This document shows, piece by piece, positions 5,595 through 5,780 of a DNA stretch of 5,780 nucleotides. Source of the stretch: an uncultured Bacillus sp. (lineage in GTDB: Bacteria > Bacillota > Bacilli > Bacillales > Cytobacillaceae); the NCBI GenBank assembly GCA_937902115.1, contig CALGSR010000395.1, positions 1 through 5,780 on the forward strand. The letters are read 5' to 3'. Position 1 is the first letter of the stretch. Each line of letters starts with the position of its first letter. The notes under the pieces were generated by a model. It ran no database searches. It saw only the letters and a program-made list of their open reading frames with translations, and was not told where the DNA came from. The position numbers were made by a program, and so were the translations under genes.

Positions 5595-5780
5595 TTCCTT
5601 TTTTCGCTTCCTAATGGTTGGTATGATCAATACTTTTACAGGTCTGTCTTGCATATTTTTTTAATGAATATTCTTGGGCAGTCATATTGGATAGCAACTT
5701 TTTTCGGTAATAGTTTCGGTGCTGCTGTGAGCTATGTTTTAAATAGAAATTTTAACTTTAATGAATCAATTTCATAAATT
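5542..5780 (+). pseudogene. GtrA-family flippase-like gene, frameshifted and cut by the right edge
   Basis: GtrA proteins are small membrane proteins (about 120-150 aa, four helices) thought to flip undecaprenyl-phosphate-linked sugars made by GT2 partners such as YkoT. From ATG 5542 (or TTG 5548) the frame reads through RFLMVGMINTFTGLS, the family's first-helix signature, then stops at TAA 5662-5664 after 40 codons. The family sequence continues in the -1 frame from TTA 5661: LMNILGQSYWIATFFGNSFG, then AAVSYVLNRNFNF, which is the conserved helix 2 and its exit motif. That frame stops at TAA 5775-5777. One extra T in the run 5656-5662 would join both parts exactly (78 codons before the second stop). 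The gene overlaps the ykoT end by 47-53 bases. Decay, assembly error, slippage and restart are all possible; membership of the GtrA family is clear. Confidence 0.75.

Overview
The window looks like chromosomal DNA from a low-GC Gram-positive bacterium of the Bacillaceae. The evidence is AT-rich sequence, strong purine-rich Shine-Dalgarno (SD) sites, TTG starts, and proteins that closely resemble Bacillus families, in particular the YkoS-YkoT pair. No rRNA, tRNA, CRISPR array, insertion sequence or attachment site was seen. Species cannot be named from the sequence alone.

Layout from left to right. (1) The first 174 codons of an amino-acid permease of the APC superfamily lie on the minus strand and run off the left edge. 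(2) A 227-base divergent intergenic region follows, with one candidate minus-strand promoter and a small palindrome. (3) A 12-helix major facilitator (MFS) drug or metabolite exporter lies on the plus strand. (4) A LysE/RhtB-type amino-acid exporter lies convergent to it on the minus strand, only 8 bases away, with a perfect 12-bp hairpin inside its coding sequence. (5) A 203-base divergent intergenic region holds a candidate plus-strand promoter. (6) A plus-strand gene cluster runs from there to the right edge: a YkoS-like polytopic membrane protein, a YkoT/CsbB/GtrB-like polyprenyl-phosphate glycosyltransferase, and the start of a GtrA-family flippase gene.

The plus-strand cluster is the most coherent system here. 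In the three-component glycosylation scheme known from Gram-positive surface polymers, a GT2 enzyme charges undecaprenyl phosphate with a sugar on the cytoplasmic face. A small GtrA protein is thought to flip the lipid-linked sugar, and a large GT-C-like membrane protein transfers it to a surface polymer outside. All three roles are represented in order and closely packed. The sugar and the acceptor cannot be read from the sequence.

The main oddity is that gtrA is not intact as given. The family sequence jumps frame at a run of seven Ts (5656-5662), and the continuing frame then stops at 5775-5777 after only about two membrane segments. It could be a decayed gene, missing bases in the assembly, or, less likely, slippage or restart. 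Several starts are non-ATG: TTG is best supported by SD spacing for the LysE-type gene and the ykoS-like gene, and possibly for gtrA.
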